Shown: positions 54,021 through 63,120, counted from the stretch's first letter. The stretch is DNA of 64,000 bases from Bacteriovorax sp. MedPE-SWde (GCA_001874305.1 MPCU01000007.1:162326-226325); one strand, 5' to 3'. Notes: generated from the letters alone by a model not told the origin. Numbers and translations are program-made.

Positions 54021-54524
54021 TTATATTGAATCTTTAAATAGGTCGAGGTGTCCAAGAACCTCAGCAATTTCGTCATGAATCTGAATTCTATCTGTCTTAA
54101 CTAACTTCTTTTGTTTTGAAATAATAACCACTGTTGCAGGATGAACAATTAGCTCTTTTGCCTCAAAACAAATGTCATCGGCCTTAGGAAGAGCAGATCC
54201 TTCATGATATTGCTTCTCAATTTGATCTAGAGTAAGGTTTTGCATTGCAGGCGCCGACTTTACAACAGAGTTTAAAAGAACCTCGCACTGTGGATATTTT
54301 CCTGTGAATGCTGTCAATATTGGTCCCGCTTTCTTTATAAGATCCTGGGCATCTTTTATAAGAGTTTTACTACTAACCTTGTTCTTATTATCTTTAATAA
54401 GTTCTCTCGCCTTCATATCATAGTCATCAACAAGCAGATTTAAAGCAGAGCTCTTAGTTTCTACATTACTTGAACAAGATACAAATAGTGTTAAAGTTGC
54501 GATAATTGGTAATAATATCTTCAT
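54021..54524 (-). CDS. Small lipoprotein of unknown function
   Basis: 167 residues from the ATG at 54524 (GGAG five bases upstream; an upstream frame extension lacks a site). Lipobox FVSC (Cys17, within LTLFVSCSS). Mainly helical, with cysteines in YPQCEVLL and DICFEAKEL. No recognised family. Confidence 0.7.
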   Translation of the reverse strand: MKILLPIIATLTLFVSCSSNVETKSSALNLLVDDYDMKARELIKDNKNKVSSKTLIKDAQDLIKKAGPILTAFTGKYPQCEVLLNSVVKSAPAMQNLTLDQIEKQYHEGSALPKADDICFEAKELIVHPATVVIISKQKKLVKTDRIQIHDEIAEVLGHLDLFKDSI

Positions 54525-54670
54525 AAACTCTCCATGTTGTTTGATTAACCATACTAAATTTAACATAAGCCAACATATGTTCAAGTACTTTATTCCGATA
54601 AAAATAAATGATCTAGCTCAGCGTTATAATGTTAAAATATAATAAGTTTATTGATTCAGGAGAAACCGAA

Positions 54671-55489
54671 GTGGCCAAGACAATTCCCTATACGTTTAAG
54701 AACAACCAGGGCAAGGAACTTTCTGGAAAACTGGAGATGCCCGATGGTACTCCAAAAGCATTCGTAATATTTGTTCATTGCTTCACAGGGAATAAAGACT
54801 TCTCGGCCAACAGAAGAATATCTCGGACTCTAAGGGATCATGACTTTGCCGTACTTCGCTTTGATTTTACAGGTCTTGGAAATAGTGATGGTGACTTCTC
54901 TGAAACTAACTTCAGCTCAAACTTAGAAGATCTAAGAAACGCATATAACCAAATAAAAGAAGAGTATTCTGCTCCTCAAATTCTTATAGGGCACAGCTTA
55001 GGAGGTGCCGCCGTTTTGACAATGGCACCCGAGCTAAAAGAGCTAAAAGCAGTTATTACAATTGGAGCGCCTAGCTCTACTCAACACCTAACTCATCTTT
55101 TCGAAGGACACCTAGATAAGATTCAAGATCAAGGGCATAGTGAAGTTGAAATAGGCGGAAGACCATTTACAATTAAGAAGCAATTTATTGATGATATAAT
55201 GGGCCATAAGGTTCTTGAAAAAGTTAAGAAGATGAGAAGGCCGCTACTGATATTTCATTCGCCAGAAGATGAGACTGTCGAGATTTCAAATGCTAAAGAT
55301 ATTTACACTGTTGCAAAACATCCTAAGAGTTTCATATCTCTTTCTGGTGCCGATCACTTATTAACTAAGGCAGAAGATACTCATTACGTTGCAAATGTTA
55401 TTGCAACCTGGTGTGATCGCTATATTGAAGATGAACAGGTCCTCACAGAAGAGGACCCAACGTCTATCGACCTTAAGAAGACCTCATAG
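54671..55489 (+). CDS. Alpha/beta hydrolase
   Basis: I choose the GTG at 54671 (AGGAG eight bases upstream) over an ATG at 54629 with no site; the resulting start MAKTIPYTFKNNQGKELSG matches family starts. 272 residues. Oxyanion loop VHCFTGNKD, nucleophile in ILIGHSLGGAAVL, acid in HSPEDETV, His in GADHLL. This subfamily is often fused to a C-terminal OsmC domain; here it is absent. Probably an esterase. Confidence 0.85.
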   Translation: MAKTIPYTFKNNQGKELSGKLEMPDGTPKAFVIFVHCFTGNKDFSANRRISRTLRDHDFAVLRFDFTGLGNSDGDFSETNFSSNLEDLRNAYNQIKEEYSAPQILIGHSLGGAAVLTMAPELKELKAVITIGAPSSTQHLTHLFEGHLDKIQDQGHSEVEIGGRPFTIKKQFIDDIMGHKVLEKVKKMRRPLLIFHSPEDETVEISNAKDIYTVAKHPKSFISLSGADHLLTKAEDTHYVANVIATWCDRYIEDEQVLTEEDPTSIDLKKTS

Positions 55490-55504
55490 TCTTCTCAATT
55501 CGGA

Positions 55505-55651
55505 TTATTTCGAAGAAAAATAAATTACTGAGAAAGCACCAAGTACTGTCATAGTAATTAAAATATAGAGATTTAAAGAGCTTTTCTCTTTAGCTATCTC
55601 AGGTGAATGATTTTGTTTCTTCTTGTGGTAATTTTTCTTTTTTCTACTCAT
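55505..55651 (-). CDS. Small membrane protein (48 aa), too short for usual ORF cut-offs
   Basis: Reads MSRKKKNYHKKKQNHSPE at the N terminus, a strongly basic cytoplasmic stretch, then a single membrane helix (about 27-45, LYILITMTVLGAFSVIYF) and ends SSK. Ribosome site GAGG six bases before the ATG. It starts 12 bases after the stop of the ASCH gene, so the two are probably co-transcribed. The positive-inside layout, clean site and coding-like codons support it as real; function unknown. Confidence 0.65.
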   Translation of the reverse strand: MSRKKKNYHKKKQNHSPEIAKEKSSLNLYILITMTVLGAFSVIYFSSK

Positions 55652-55663
55652 TTTATCCTCTAA

Positions 55664-56119
55664 CTACTTATAAATAACTTCAAAATGCTCCGTAATAACA
55701 TCTGCATCTTCTAATTGTTCAATTCCAAGCTCTTCTAAGAAGAATGTAAAGAAGTCTTCATGAACATTTTGCCAGTGCGCCAAGGACTTATCACCCTCAC
55801 CTTCTGCAAATGCTACAGACTCAGGAACGTCATAGAATTTATTAACTTCCGTCTTAAGTGTCTTAATTATACAAACAGGCTCTTTTTGTGAATCAATCAC
55901 AACATGAAAATCACCTTCTTTAGGAAGAGGGTCACCAGAAACTTCAAAGTCTTTAACTAAGCTACTTCCAGCAGTTTTATCACCTACTAAAATTAGAGCA
56001 CAAAGTTCGTCAGCAATATCTGGTCCACCAAACATACTAATATTGTAGTTATCATGATCAATTGATTTTTCGATCTTAAACTTATTCCAAAACTCTACTG
56101 CCTCTTTTGCAACTTCCAT
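55664..56119 (-). CDS. ASCH-domain protein
   Basis: 151 residues. The ASCH core GDKTAGSSLVKDFEVSGDP ... GDFHVVID-x-PVCIIKTLKTEVNKFYDVPESVAFAEGEGDKSLAHWQNVHEDFF is complete, the EGEGDKSLAHW motif being the family signature. PUA-like fold expected to bind RNA or nucleosides; some members are N4-acetylcytidine amidohydrolases. Function here is uncertain. Good AGGAT site. Confidence 0.88.
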   Translation of the reverse strand: MEVAKEAVEFWNKFKIEKSIDHDNYNISMFGGPDIADELCALILVGDKTAGSSLVKDFEVSGDPLPKEGDFHVVIDSQKEPVCIIKTLKTEVNKFYDVPESVAFAEGEGDKSLAHWQNVHEDFFTFFLEELGIEQLEDADVITEHFEVIYK

Positions 56120-56237
56120 TAATCATCCTATTATTCTTAATTTTATTATTTCTAATATTTTACACGCTCTAGGAAAAAATGGCCAAAAAGATACTAAAAA
56201 AAATATTACTGATAAAATATGAACAAGAGAGGGATAA

Positions 56238-56534
56238 ATGTTTATAAAAAAGAGTCTGTTATTAATAGCTGCGTCATTTTTACTACAAACAGCTAATGCG
56301 CACTATCTATCAAAGTACATTGGTGAATTAAAGAGTAACTGTAACTCTATAAAAACCCTCGCTGTAAAGAAATCAGTCATCGCTCTGACTAGAAGCACTG
56401 CTCACAAATGTGATGATACATACTCTAAAATTGTTATTAAGAGTTGTGGAAATAAAGTGACTTGCTCTGACCTCTATTCATGGCTAAATAAAGCAAAGAA
56501 TTCTTATGGCGGGCATATCATTGGTGCCAACTAG
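56238..56534 (+). CDS. Small exported Cys protein
   Basis: 98 residues with signal peptide (to about 21, QTANA). Four cysteines (CNS, KCDD, SCGN, TCSD) would form two disulfides in a helical domain. No family recognised. Ribosome site GAGAGGGAT before the ATG. Confidence 0.65.
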   Translation: MFIKKSLLLIAASFLLQTANAHYLSKYIGELKSNCNSIKTLAVKKSVIALTRSTAHKCDDTYSKIVIKSCGNKVTCSDLYSWLNKAKNSYGGHIIGAN

Positions 56535-56589
56535 AAATTTTCCTGTAACAAATACTACTTGGACAACACTCATTTAGTATGAGGTCAAA

Positions 56590-57279
56590 ATGATTAGTAT
56601 TATTATCCCAATTAAAGATGGTCATGTTTCAGATCTTTGCCAAAGTACAATTGATATCGTCGAAGAGAATATCCCAACAGCACAAATTATTGTCGTAAAT
56701 AGTGGCAAACCATTTAGTCCAACTAAATCGAGAGTACTTGTTAGCGAAATTCAGACAAATTCTAGAGCGCAAAGAATTAATCATGGAATTGATCTCGCAA
56801 AAAACGAAATGATTATTCTATTACATCCTAGAAGTGCTCTATCGTTAGAAGGGCTAAATTATATTCTAAGTAATGAAAAAGAACTGACTTGGGGTGCTTT
56901 CACACATAAATTTGATAAAGAGAACCCTCTTTTAAAATTTACTTCTTGGTATTCAAATAATGTTAGAGGAAAAATAAGAGAAATTTATTATCTGGATCAC
57001 TGTCTCTATATCAAAAAAGATCTCCTAACTAAGACTGGAGGTCTTCCAGACCTTGATATCTTTGAAGACACCGCTCTGTGTGAAAGGCTGAGAAAGGAGT
57101 CATCATCAAAACTACTACCATTTGTGAGTACAACGTCTGCTGTTAGATTTTCAAAAAATGGAATGTTGAGACAGTCCATTCTAAATCAAGTTTTAAAGCT
57201 ATGTTACATGCTCAAGCTAAATAATGAGCAAATGAATAAGGTCTACGAATACGGAATTGAACTTAACTCTAAGTACTAA
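56590..57279 (+). CDS. TIGR04283-like glycosyltransferase (arsenosugar-type)
   Basis: 229 residues, the size of TIGR04283 transferases. Alignment by eye: MISIIIP start, QIIVVNSG where the family has EVIVVDGGS, TNSRAQRINHGIDLAKNEMIILLHP for the RGRAxQMNAGAxxAxGDxLLFLHAD motif, WGAFTHKFD for the GGAFRLxFD strand, then GGLPDLDIFEDTALCERLRK for GGFPxxPLMEDVDLxRRLR. The acidic HAD-type metal motif reads HPR here. NCBI names this family arsenosugar biosynthesis glycosyltransferase; nearby arsM fits. Convergent with pstB. Substrate is inference. Confidence 0.7.
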   Translation: MISIIIPIKDGHVSDLCQSTIDIVEENIPTAQIIVVNSGKPFSPTKSRVLVSEIQTNSRAQRINHGIDLAKNEMIILLHPRSALSLEGLNYILSNEKELTWGAFTHKFDKENPLLKFTSWYSNNVRGKIREIYYLDHCLYIKKDLLTKTGGLPDLDIFEDTALCERLRKESSSKLLPFVSTTSAVRFSKNGMLRQSILNQVLKLCYMLKLNNEQMNKVYEYGIELNSKY

Positions 57280-57290
57280 ATAATGTCTTT

Positions 57291-58067
57291 CTAAAATGTA
57301 TCAGGTATCTCACCGTTTAAATATTCTCTAGTAATATGAGACTTTGGGTTATTAAAAATATCATCAACACTCCCATGCTCAACCACTCGACCAGATCCCG
57401 AAAAAGGCCACATTACGATAACGTCATCGGCAAGTCTCTTAGCTTGTGAGATATCGTGAGTAACAATGACTATAGTCTTATCTTTTTTTAAATTTAAGAG
57501 CATTCTCTCGATTGCTTTAGTGGAGATAGGATCAAGTGCACTACATGGTTCATCTAAAAGAACTGTACATGGATTAGTTAAAAGAGAGCGAATAAGGCAG
57601 AGTCTTTGTTGCTGACCTCCAGAAAGATTATCGGCCATCAAAGAAAGATTTCCATCAATCTCATCCCAAAGCGACACATTCTTTAAGAGCTTTTTATAAA
57701 TTACATTCTTTTCTTCACGAGATCCCTCATTCCACTCATCAAAGGCAACATCGAGATTTCTTTCAATTGAAAAAGGAAAGGCCCCAGGGTTTTGAAATAG
57801 CATTGCAACATTTTTACGAAGAAGATTCATGTCTCTTTTCTTAGAAAAAAGGTCATTACCAAGAAAATTAATTTCTCCATCGATTAGAACTTTATTCTCT
57901 AACTCTAAGAGACCATTAAGAGACTTCAAAAATGTTGATTTTCCACATCCAGAGGGACCAACGATTGCGGTTATAGAGTTCTCTCTAATTTTTAAAGAAA
58001 GGTTATCAATGACCTTCTTCTTGCCAAAGTGAATAGAGAGATTTGATATATCAAAAACTGCTTTCAT
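57291..58067 (-). CDS. pstB: Phosphate ABC transporter ATP-binding protein PstB
   Basis: 258 residues. Walker A GPSGCGKST, Q-loop LFQNPGAFPF, signature LSGGQQQRL, Walker B VLLDEPCSALDP, H-loop VTHD. PstB-typical length and the ISTKAIERMLL segment. Final gene of arsM-pstSCAB; its start overlaps the pstA end by 17 bases. Site AAAGGA. Confidence 0.93.
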   Translation of the reverse strand: MKAVFDISNLSIHFGKKKVIDNLSLKIRENSITAIVGPSGCGKSTFLKSLNGLLELENKVLIDGEINFLGNDLFSKKRDMNLLRKNVAMLFQNPGAFPFSIERNLDVAFDEWNEGSREEKNVIYKKLLKNVSLWDEIDGNLSLMADNLSGGQQQRLCLIRSLLTNPCTVLLDEPCSALDPISTKAIERMLLNLKKDKTIVIVTHDISQAKRLADDVIVMWPFSGSGRVVEHGSVDDIFNNPKSHITREYLNGEIPDTF

Positions 58068-58896
58068 GACTTTTTCCTTTCATAATTTTTAGAGCAAAGT
58101 AGTTAAACAAAAGAACAAAGACAAAGAGAATCGTAACACTCTTCTTTGCCATGAGATCACCTCCAGGCACGTTCATAACTAATTCAAAGATATGTACAGA
58201 AAGAACTCTACCAGAGTCTAAAACACTCTCAGGTGACCTTGTCACATAGCCGCTTGTAAAGAGAAGGGCTGCTGTCTCTGATAATGCTCGTCCAACACCA
58301 ATAATAATCGCACTAATTATTCCAGATTTTGCACAAGGCAGAAGAACTTTAAAGAAAGTATTTCTTTCACTTAGACCAAGGGAAGCTGCACTCGTCTTTA
58401 TATCTATATCTATATTAGCAAAAGATCTCTCAACGACTTTTATAGTTAAAGGAAGAATCATAAATGATAGTGTGATCCCCCCAGATAAAAGAGAAAAGCC
58501 CAGTCCTAATTTATGAACAAAGAGAACATTACCAAAGAGACCCATTACAACAGAAGGAACTGCGGCCAAAATATATGTAAAGACATCTAAAACTTTATAA
58601 AGAAGCGGATTCTTTCTTTGAAGACCATATAAGAAGTGTCCACTGATAATTGATATTATGACTGTTGGTATTATTGCTATGAATACGACAATTAAAGTCG
58701 AAAATAGCACTGGACCAACACCACCTTTACGTCCGGCATTTTGAACATCACCAAATAAAAAGTTAAAACTAAACAGATGTGAATCAATATAAGTATTACT
58801 GTAAAAAATGGAAAGAAAAACACCTGCAAAGAGTATTACAACAAGTAGAGTTATGACACGATAAGATATTTTAGACAGATTTTTTGACAAGGACAT
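58051..58896 (-). CDS. pstA: Phosphate ABC transporter permease PstA
   Basis: About 281 residues from the ATG at 58896 (AAGGAG six bases upstream). Six membrane helices with the permease EAA loop near SAASLGLSERNTFFKVLLP. PstA-like start region VITLLVVILFAGVFLSIF and GGVGPVLFSTLIVV, AVPSVVMGLFGNVLFV. Overlaps the pstC end by 26 bases and pstB start by 17. Confidence 0.92.
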   Translation of the reverse strand: MSLSKNLSKISYRVITLLVVILFAGVFLSIFYSNTYIDSHLFSFNFLFGDVQNAGRKGGVGPVLFSTLIVVFIAIIPTVIISIISGHFLYGLQRKNPLLYKVLDVFTYILAAVPSVVMGLFGNVLFVHKLGLGFSLLSGGITLSFMILPLTIKVVERSFANIDIDIKTSAASLGLSERNTFFKVLLPCAKSGIISAIIIGVGRALSETAALLFTSGYVTRSPESVLDSGRVLSVHIFELVMNVPGGDLMAKKSVTILFVFVLLFNYFALKIMKGKSHESSF

Positions 58897-59737
58897 GTCC
58901 AACTCCTTTAAAAATAATCATTGTTGAAAAAATAATTACGAGTATCAATCCTCCTGAAAACAACAGTGCCGATCTATGCGTTCCTGTCGCATAGGCCATC
59001 TCCAGAGCGATATTACTTGTTAAGGCACGTACAGGAGAAAATATCCCGGTAGGAAACTTAACAATATTCCCTGTAACCATAACCACCGCTATCGTTTCAC
59101 CAATTGCTCTTGTGAAAGAAAGCAGTAAAACAGTAGGTAGCTCCTTAAAGATTAAAGGAAGGTATATTTTAAATATTCGAGTTTCTGAGCTCAATCCTAG
59201 AGAAATACAATTTTGATGGATATCTTTAGGCCATGAGTATATGACTCTAGTTATGAGAAGTACCGCAGTTGGAAAGAGCATAAATGTCAGAACGATAATC
59301 CCACTTAAGAGATTTGTTCCCAAGAAGTTAAATTTTGTAATAAATGGAACAACAAGTGTAATACCCCAAAAACCATAAACAACAGAAGGGATAGCGTTAG
59401 CTAGAGAGATTAACAAATCACCTGCTTTCTTAAGTCTCTTTGAGAGTAGAAAATTTTGTCCGAGTGTATATGGAACTGAGAATATCAGCAGAAGAAATGT
59501 AGCACCTCCTCCCAGTATAAAACTTGCCACTATCAGCGGCATAAATTGGAATTCACCTTCAAGTGGATACCAACTCTCTTTAAATGAAAATAGGTCTAAA
59601 ACACTACTTTGAGAACCGTAGAAGGAATAGCTTTCAGAAAATATATAGAAGACGATACTGCCAATTATGAAGACAGCGATAAGTGATATTAGAAATGATA
59701 CTATAAGGAAAAGCTTATCCTTAATTAATGGGAACAA
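58871..59737 (-). CDS. pstC: Phosphate ABC transporter permease PstC
   Basis: Start TTG at 59737 is preferred since AAAGGA stands seven bases before it; an in-frame TTG at 59782 has no site and would overlap pstS by 62 bases. About 288 residues with six helices and the PstC segments FMPLIVASFILGGGATFLLLIFSVPYTLGQNF, AIPSVVYGFWGITLVVPF, EAA-loop SLGLSSETRIFKIYLP and FTRAIGETIAVVMVTGN. With PstA forms the membrane channel. Confidence 0.9.
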   Translation of the reverse strand: MFPLIKDKLFLIVSFLISLIAVFIIGSIVFYIFSESYSFYGSQSSVLDLFSFKESWYPLEGEFQFMPLIVASFILGGGATFLLLIFSVPYTLGQNFLLSKRLKKAGDLLISLANAIPSVVYGFWGITLVVPFITKFNFLGTNLLSGIIVLTFMLFPTAVLLITRVIYSWPKDIHQNCISLGLSSETRIFKIYLPLIFKELPTVLLLSFTRAIGETIAVVMVTGNIVKFPTGIFSPVRALTSNIALEMAYATGTHRSALLFSGGLILVIIFSTMIIFKGVGHVLVKKSV

Positions 59738-60515
59738 AGTATTGTCCTTTGATAATTTCCTTTCTGTTTCGTGCGTAATCAATAAATTCTTTTATAGGGC
59801 CAATCGGTTGTTTTGACGTAACAAAATTTAGTGGCCGAGAAAGAGGGTAAAGGCCTGAGCGAACATTTTCTACTGATGCCTTAACGCCCTCTAAATCCAA
59901 GATCTTTATTGGTGTGCCATTTGCAATATTAAATTCTGCAGTGCCAATACTCACATAGCCAATCGACCATGGGTGAGCAGAGATAGTCTTAATACCTTGT
60001 TCATTGTCACCAATAATGACATGGGACTTTATACTAGACGATTTTGTTTTAAAATACTTAAGGAATAACTCAAGAGTTGATCTTCCTTGCGCCTTATTAA
60101 CAACGATAATACGTTGATCTGGTCCACCAACTTCAGACCATTTAGTAATCTCACCTTTAAAGATAGCTAGGATCTGTTGTTTTGAGAGTTCTCTAACAGG
60201 GTTGTCAGTATGAAGAATTATTCCAATTCCATCAAGTGCGATAGTAAACTTCAGTAGATCAGCTTCATTAACTTTTAACTTTCTTGAAACCATTCCAATC
60301 TGGCTAACACCTCTTCTTGCATCAATTATTCCACGAGTTGAACCACCAGTTTGAATATCAATGCGAATATTCTTATTTTGTGACTCAAATTGCTTAGCAA
60401 TCTCATCAATAAGTGGTGCAACAGTACTTGAGCCCGTTAACAAGATTTTCTCGGCCGCAAAAGATGGCGACCAAGAAACTAAGATACAAAGAGAAAAAAC
60501 CAGAATAGAATTCAT
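59721..60515 (-). CDS. pstS: Phosphate-binding protein PstS-like
   Basis: 264 residues with signal peptide (to about 20, PSFAA). The phosphate-binding TGSSTVAPLIDEIAKQFE start and QTGGSTRGIIDARRG motif, plus KAQGRSTLELFLKYF, are as in the short PstS group. Lies nine bases after arsM with AGGAG before its ATG, so it is the second gene of an arsM-led operon. It could bind phosphate with strong discrimination against arsenate, or, less likely, another oxyanion. Confidence 0.9.
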   Translation of the reverse strand: MNSILVFSLCILVSWSPSFAAEKILLTGSSTVAPLIDEIAKQFESQNKNIRIDIQTGGSTRGIIDARRGVSQIGMVSRKLKVNEADLLKFTIALDGIGIILHTDNPVRELSKQQILAIFKGEITKWSEVGGPDQRIIVVNKAQGRSTLELFLKYFKTKSSSIKSHVIIGDNEQGIKTISAHPWSIGYVSIGTAEFNIANGTPIKILDLEGVKASVENVRSGLYPLSRPLNFVTSKQPIGPIKEFIDYARNRKEIIKGQYFVPIN

Positions 60516-60524
60516 CAGACTCTC

Positions 60525-61583
60525 CTAGCAACAACCTTCGTCTGTACTTACTTTAGACTTACTTTCAGATGAGAATATATTATTTCCACATCCTTCAAAA
60601 ACACCGTAGTGCTTAGACCAATCACCATAGAAGTTAAAATACTCCAACAGCCTTGTATCATTTAACATTCTATAAGTATTTCCACATACCGCCTCTACCT
60701 TTCCTTCTTCAAAGATATGGTGATCATCTAGAATGAAGCTTTTTTCCATTCCTTCTATTCCACCCTTATACATAACGGCCTGACCAAAATCTTCGCAGTT
60801 ATCTTCAAGCTCTTCAATTTTAAATAACCTATATGTTATAGATAGGAACTCGTATCCCTCAAGCTTATCTTGAATCGACTTGTTTGAAATAGTAATTGGA
60901 GCTGTTTCAACAACACGTGGATCTTGAAAGCCAGCTTTCTTGGCCATAGATAAGAAGTCATTAATATAGAGAGAACCACTTAAACACTCTCCGTATAGAA
61001 CTGGATCATCAACAAGTTCTTTAGGGATTCTCTTATTTACATAGACGTCAGAGAAGTACATTTCTCCACCATTTTTTAGTTTATTAAATGTAGAGTTTAG
61101 AACTTTCTGCTTGTCCTTAACTAAGTTGATAACACAGTTAGAAATAATGATATCGAAATAGTCGTCTTTAAGACCTAGATCATCTAACTCTTCAAGATAG
61201 CCCTTTAAAAAGCTTGTGTTACTACTCTTATATCCAAATTTTTCTGTGTGATAATCAATATGTCTATTAGAGACCTCGAGTTGCTCGTCAGTCATGTCAA
61301 CACCAACAACTTCTCCATTTTCACCTACAAGCTGAGCGGCCAAATAGCAGTCCCTTCCCGAACCCGACCCTAAATCAAGGACTTTCATGGCGTCCATGGC
61401 GGTTGGAATCGTTAGACCACAACCATAGTACTTACTCATAACTTCATCATGAATCTTTCCCATTGCTGTCTTAATATACGAAGGATAATTCTTAACCGTA
61501 CAGCATGCGTTAGTTTTTAGGTCTTCTGACTTAGAGAGTTCCTTACCATAGTAATTCTGGACACTTTCGTGAAGGTTCTTCAT
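60525..61583 (-). CDS. arsM: Arsenite methyltransferase (ArsM type)
   Basis: 352 residues. AdoMet fold with VLDLGSGSGRDCYLAAQLVG (about 68-87), VGVDMTDEQLE, IIISNCVINLVKDK and a C-terminal extension. The As(III)-binding cysteines of ArsM are matched: Cys55 in KYYGCGLTIP (CmArsM Cys72), Cys150 in ISNCVINL (Cys174) and Cys200 in YGECLSGSLY (Cys224); a pair Cys27-Cys28 and a terminal Cys-Cys pair (351-352) are also seen. It would methylate arsenite. Leads the pst operon; divergent from a radical-SAM gene. Confidence 0.88.
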   Translation of the reverse strand: MKNLHESVQNYYGKELSKSEDLKTNACCTVKNYPSYIKTAMGKIHDEVMSKYYGCGLTIPTAMDAMKVLDLGSGSGRDCYLAAQLVGENGEVVGVDMTDEQLEVSNRHIDYHTEKFGYKSSNTSFLKGYLEELDDLGLKDDYFDIIISNCVINLVKDKQKVLNSTFNKLKNGGEMYFSDVYVNKRIPKELVDDPVLYGECLSGSLYINDFLSMAKKAGFQDPRVVETAPITISNKSIQDKLEGYEFLSITYRLFKIEELEDNCEDFGQAVMYKGGIEGMEKSFILDDHHIFEEGKVEAVCGNTYRMLNDTRLLEYFNFYGDWSKHYGVFEGCGNNIFSSESKSKVSTDEGCC

Positions 61584-61649
61584 TTTTCTTACCCCTTTAT
61601 ATATGTTTTAATTAAGATATTTATACTAAGTGTGATTACCTGAGACTTT

Positions 61650-61670
61650 GTTACAAATATTTGATGTAAC
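61650..61670. promoter_or_regulatory. Inverted repeat between arsM and the radical-SAM gene
   Basis: GTTACA-9-TGTAAC, in the 142-base divergent control region 61584-61725. Candidate operator shared by the two promoters. No arsR gene is in the window to pair with it. Confidence 0.4.
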
Positions 61671-61725
61671 GGACGCAATGTTTTCAACACTTATCTATAA
61701 ATCAATCACTATAAAGGTAACGCAA

Positions 61726-62658
61726 ATGGACGCTAAAGCTAAGAAATTTATTGATCCTCTCATAACAAATGATGGAAAAGAGAGGGCCTACGTTGATCTT
61801 AAGGAGCTTAAGACGCTATGGTTCAATTCTGGGACCAGATGTAACCTCCATTGCCAGAATTGCTATATCGAGTCATCACCTACAAATGATCGACTTGCCT
61901 ATATTACAGATTCTGAAGTTGTGCCATTTCTTGAGGAGATAAAAACAGAGAAGTACCCTGTAGAGTTGATTGGAGTAACTGGAGGAGAACCTTTTTTAAA
62001 CCCTCATATGATTCCAATAATTATTGAAACACTTAAGCGAGATTTAGAAATACTCGTTCTAACTAATGCTGTTAACGTAATAAACCGCTATAAAGAAAAG
62101 CTAATTGAGATTAAAAACACATATGGAGATAAACTTCATTTACGTATCTCACTTGATCACCACACTAAAGAGTTTCATGAAAAAGAGAGAGGTGAAAATA
62201 CCTTTGATAAGACGATAGAGAATATTAAATGGTTCACACAAGAAGGATTTAATATTTCTATTGCAGGAAGATCCCTCACAGATGAAAACCTTGAACAGGC
62301 AACAAGGAGCTACGAAGAGCTTCTTAAAAAGAGTGATATCAAAATTGATTTAGAAAATGGAAAGCTTGTAGTATTTCCTGAAATGGATATGAATAGAGAT
62401 GTTCCAGAGATCACAACAGAGTGTTGGGGTATTCTCAACAAGACGCCAGAGCAGCAAATGTGCTCGACAGAGAGAATGATTGTTAAGAGAAAAGAGGATG
62501 AAAAACCAACAGTCCTTCCTTGTACGCTCCTGGCCTATGATCATCAGTTTGATTTAGGAGAAACTCTCAAAGACTCAAAAGAGCGTGTACAACTTAATCA
62601 TAAGTTCTGCGCTCAGTTCTGTGTTCTAGGTGGAGCATCTTGTTCTAGTGCGAAATAG
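61726..62658 (+). CDS. Radical-SAM protein
   Basis: 310 residues from the ATG at 61726 (AAAGG eight bases upstream). The 4Fe-4S motif is Cys39-x3-Cys43-x2-Cys46 ([18 protein letters not shown]), then [23 protein letters not shown] and [10 protein letters not shown]. The C-terminal 90 residues hold further cysteines ([31 protein letters not shown]), likely auxiliary Fe-S ligands as in SPASM-type enzymes. Not clearly ArsS (no DUF3641 recognised), so its role in arsenosugar synthesis is uncertain. Divergent from arsM. Confidence 0.8.
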   Translation: MDAKAKKFIDPLITNDGKERAYVDLKELKTLWFNSGTRCNLHCQNCYIESSPTNDRLAYITDSEVVPFLEEIKTEKYPVELIGVTGGEPFLNPHMIPIIIETLKRDLEILVLTNAVNVINRYKEKLIEIKNTYGDKLHLRISLDHHTKEFHEKERGENTFDKTIENIKWFTQEGFNISIAGRSLTDENLEQATRSYEELLKKSDIKIDLENGKLVVFPEMDMNRDVPEITTECWGILNKTPEQQMCSTERMIVKRKEDEKPTVLPCTLLAYDHQFDLGETLKDSKERVQLNHKFCAQFCVLGGASCSSAK

Positions 62659-63097
62659 ATCTGTCTTTTGTGTAGTCCATTATATGTTTAAGATCTCTTC
62701 TATAAGTCTTATGCATTAATGGACTTTGTATAATAAAATCAGCTGATGACTTATTACACGCGACAACTGCATTCCAAAGAGCAGCGACTCTTAAAAGGGC
62801 CTTAACATCTGGATCATGTGGCTGACTTTGAAGCGGATCCCAAAAGAAAATCAAAGCATCAATTTTCTCTTCAACGATTGCAGCACCAATTTGTTGATCT
62901 CCTCCAATAGGTCCACTTTTAAACTTTATAACCTTGAGTCCTGTTTCTTTTTCAAGAGTAACTCCGGTAGTTCCAGTCGCGTAGAGCTGATGTTCTTTTA
63001 AATGTTCAATATTATCGTTAACCCACTGAATAAGATCACCTTTTTTGGCGTCATGGGCAACTAAGGCAATTTTCTTTAAATCTTTCATTACACTCAT
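62645..63097 (-). CDS. mgsA: Methylglyoxal synthase
   Basis: 150 residues with the complete MgsA signature: [49 protein letters not shown] and [27 protein letters not shown]. Converts dihydroxyacetone phosphate to methylglyoxal and phosphate, an activity restrained by phosphate, which gives the neighbouring pst operon a possible link. The start could also be the Met three codons in. Ends 14 bases inside the convergent radical-SAM gene. Confidence 0.95.
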   Translation of the reverse strand: MSVMKDLKKIALVAHDAKKGDLIQWVNDNIEHLKEHQLYATGTTGVTLEKETGLKVIKFKSGPIGGDQQIGAAIVEEKIDALIFFWDPLQSQPHDPDVKALLRVAALWNAVVACNKSSADFIIQSPLMHKTYRRDLKHIMDYTKDRSISH

Positions 63098-63120
63098 ATT
63101 AAGAGGTTATCTTATATATT

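Noticed and set aside
61726..62658. Calling the radical-SAM gene arsS
   Set aside because: The Fe-S motif fits any radical-SAM protein, and the ArsS C-terminal domain was not recognised.
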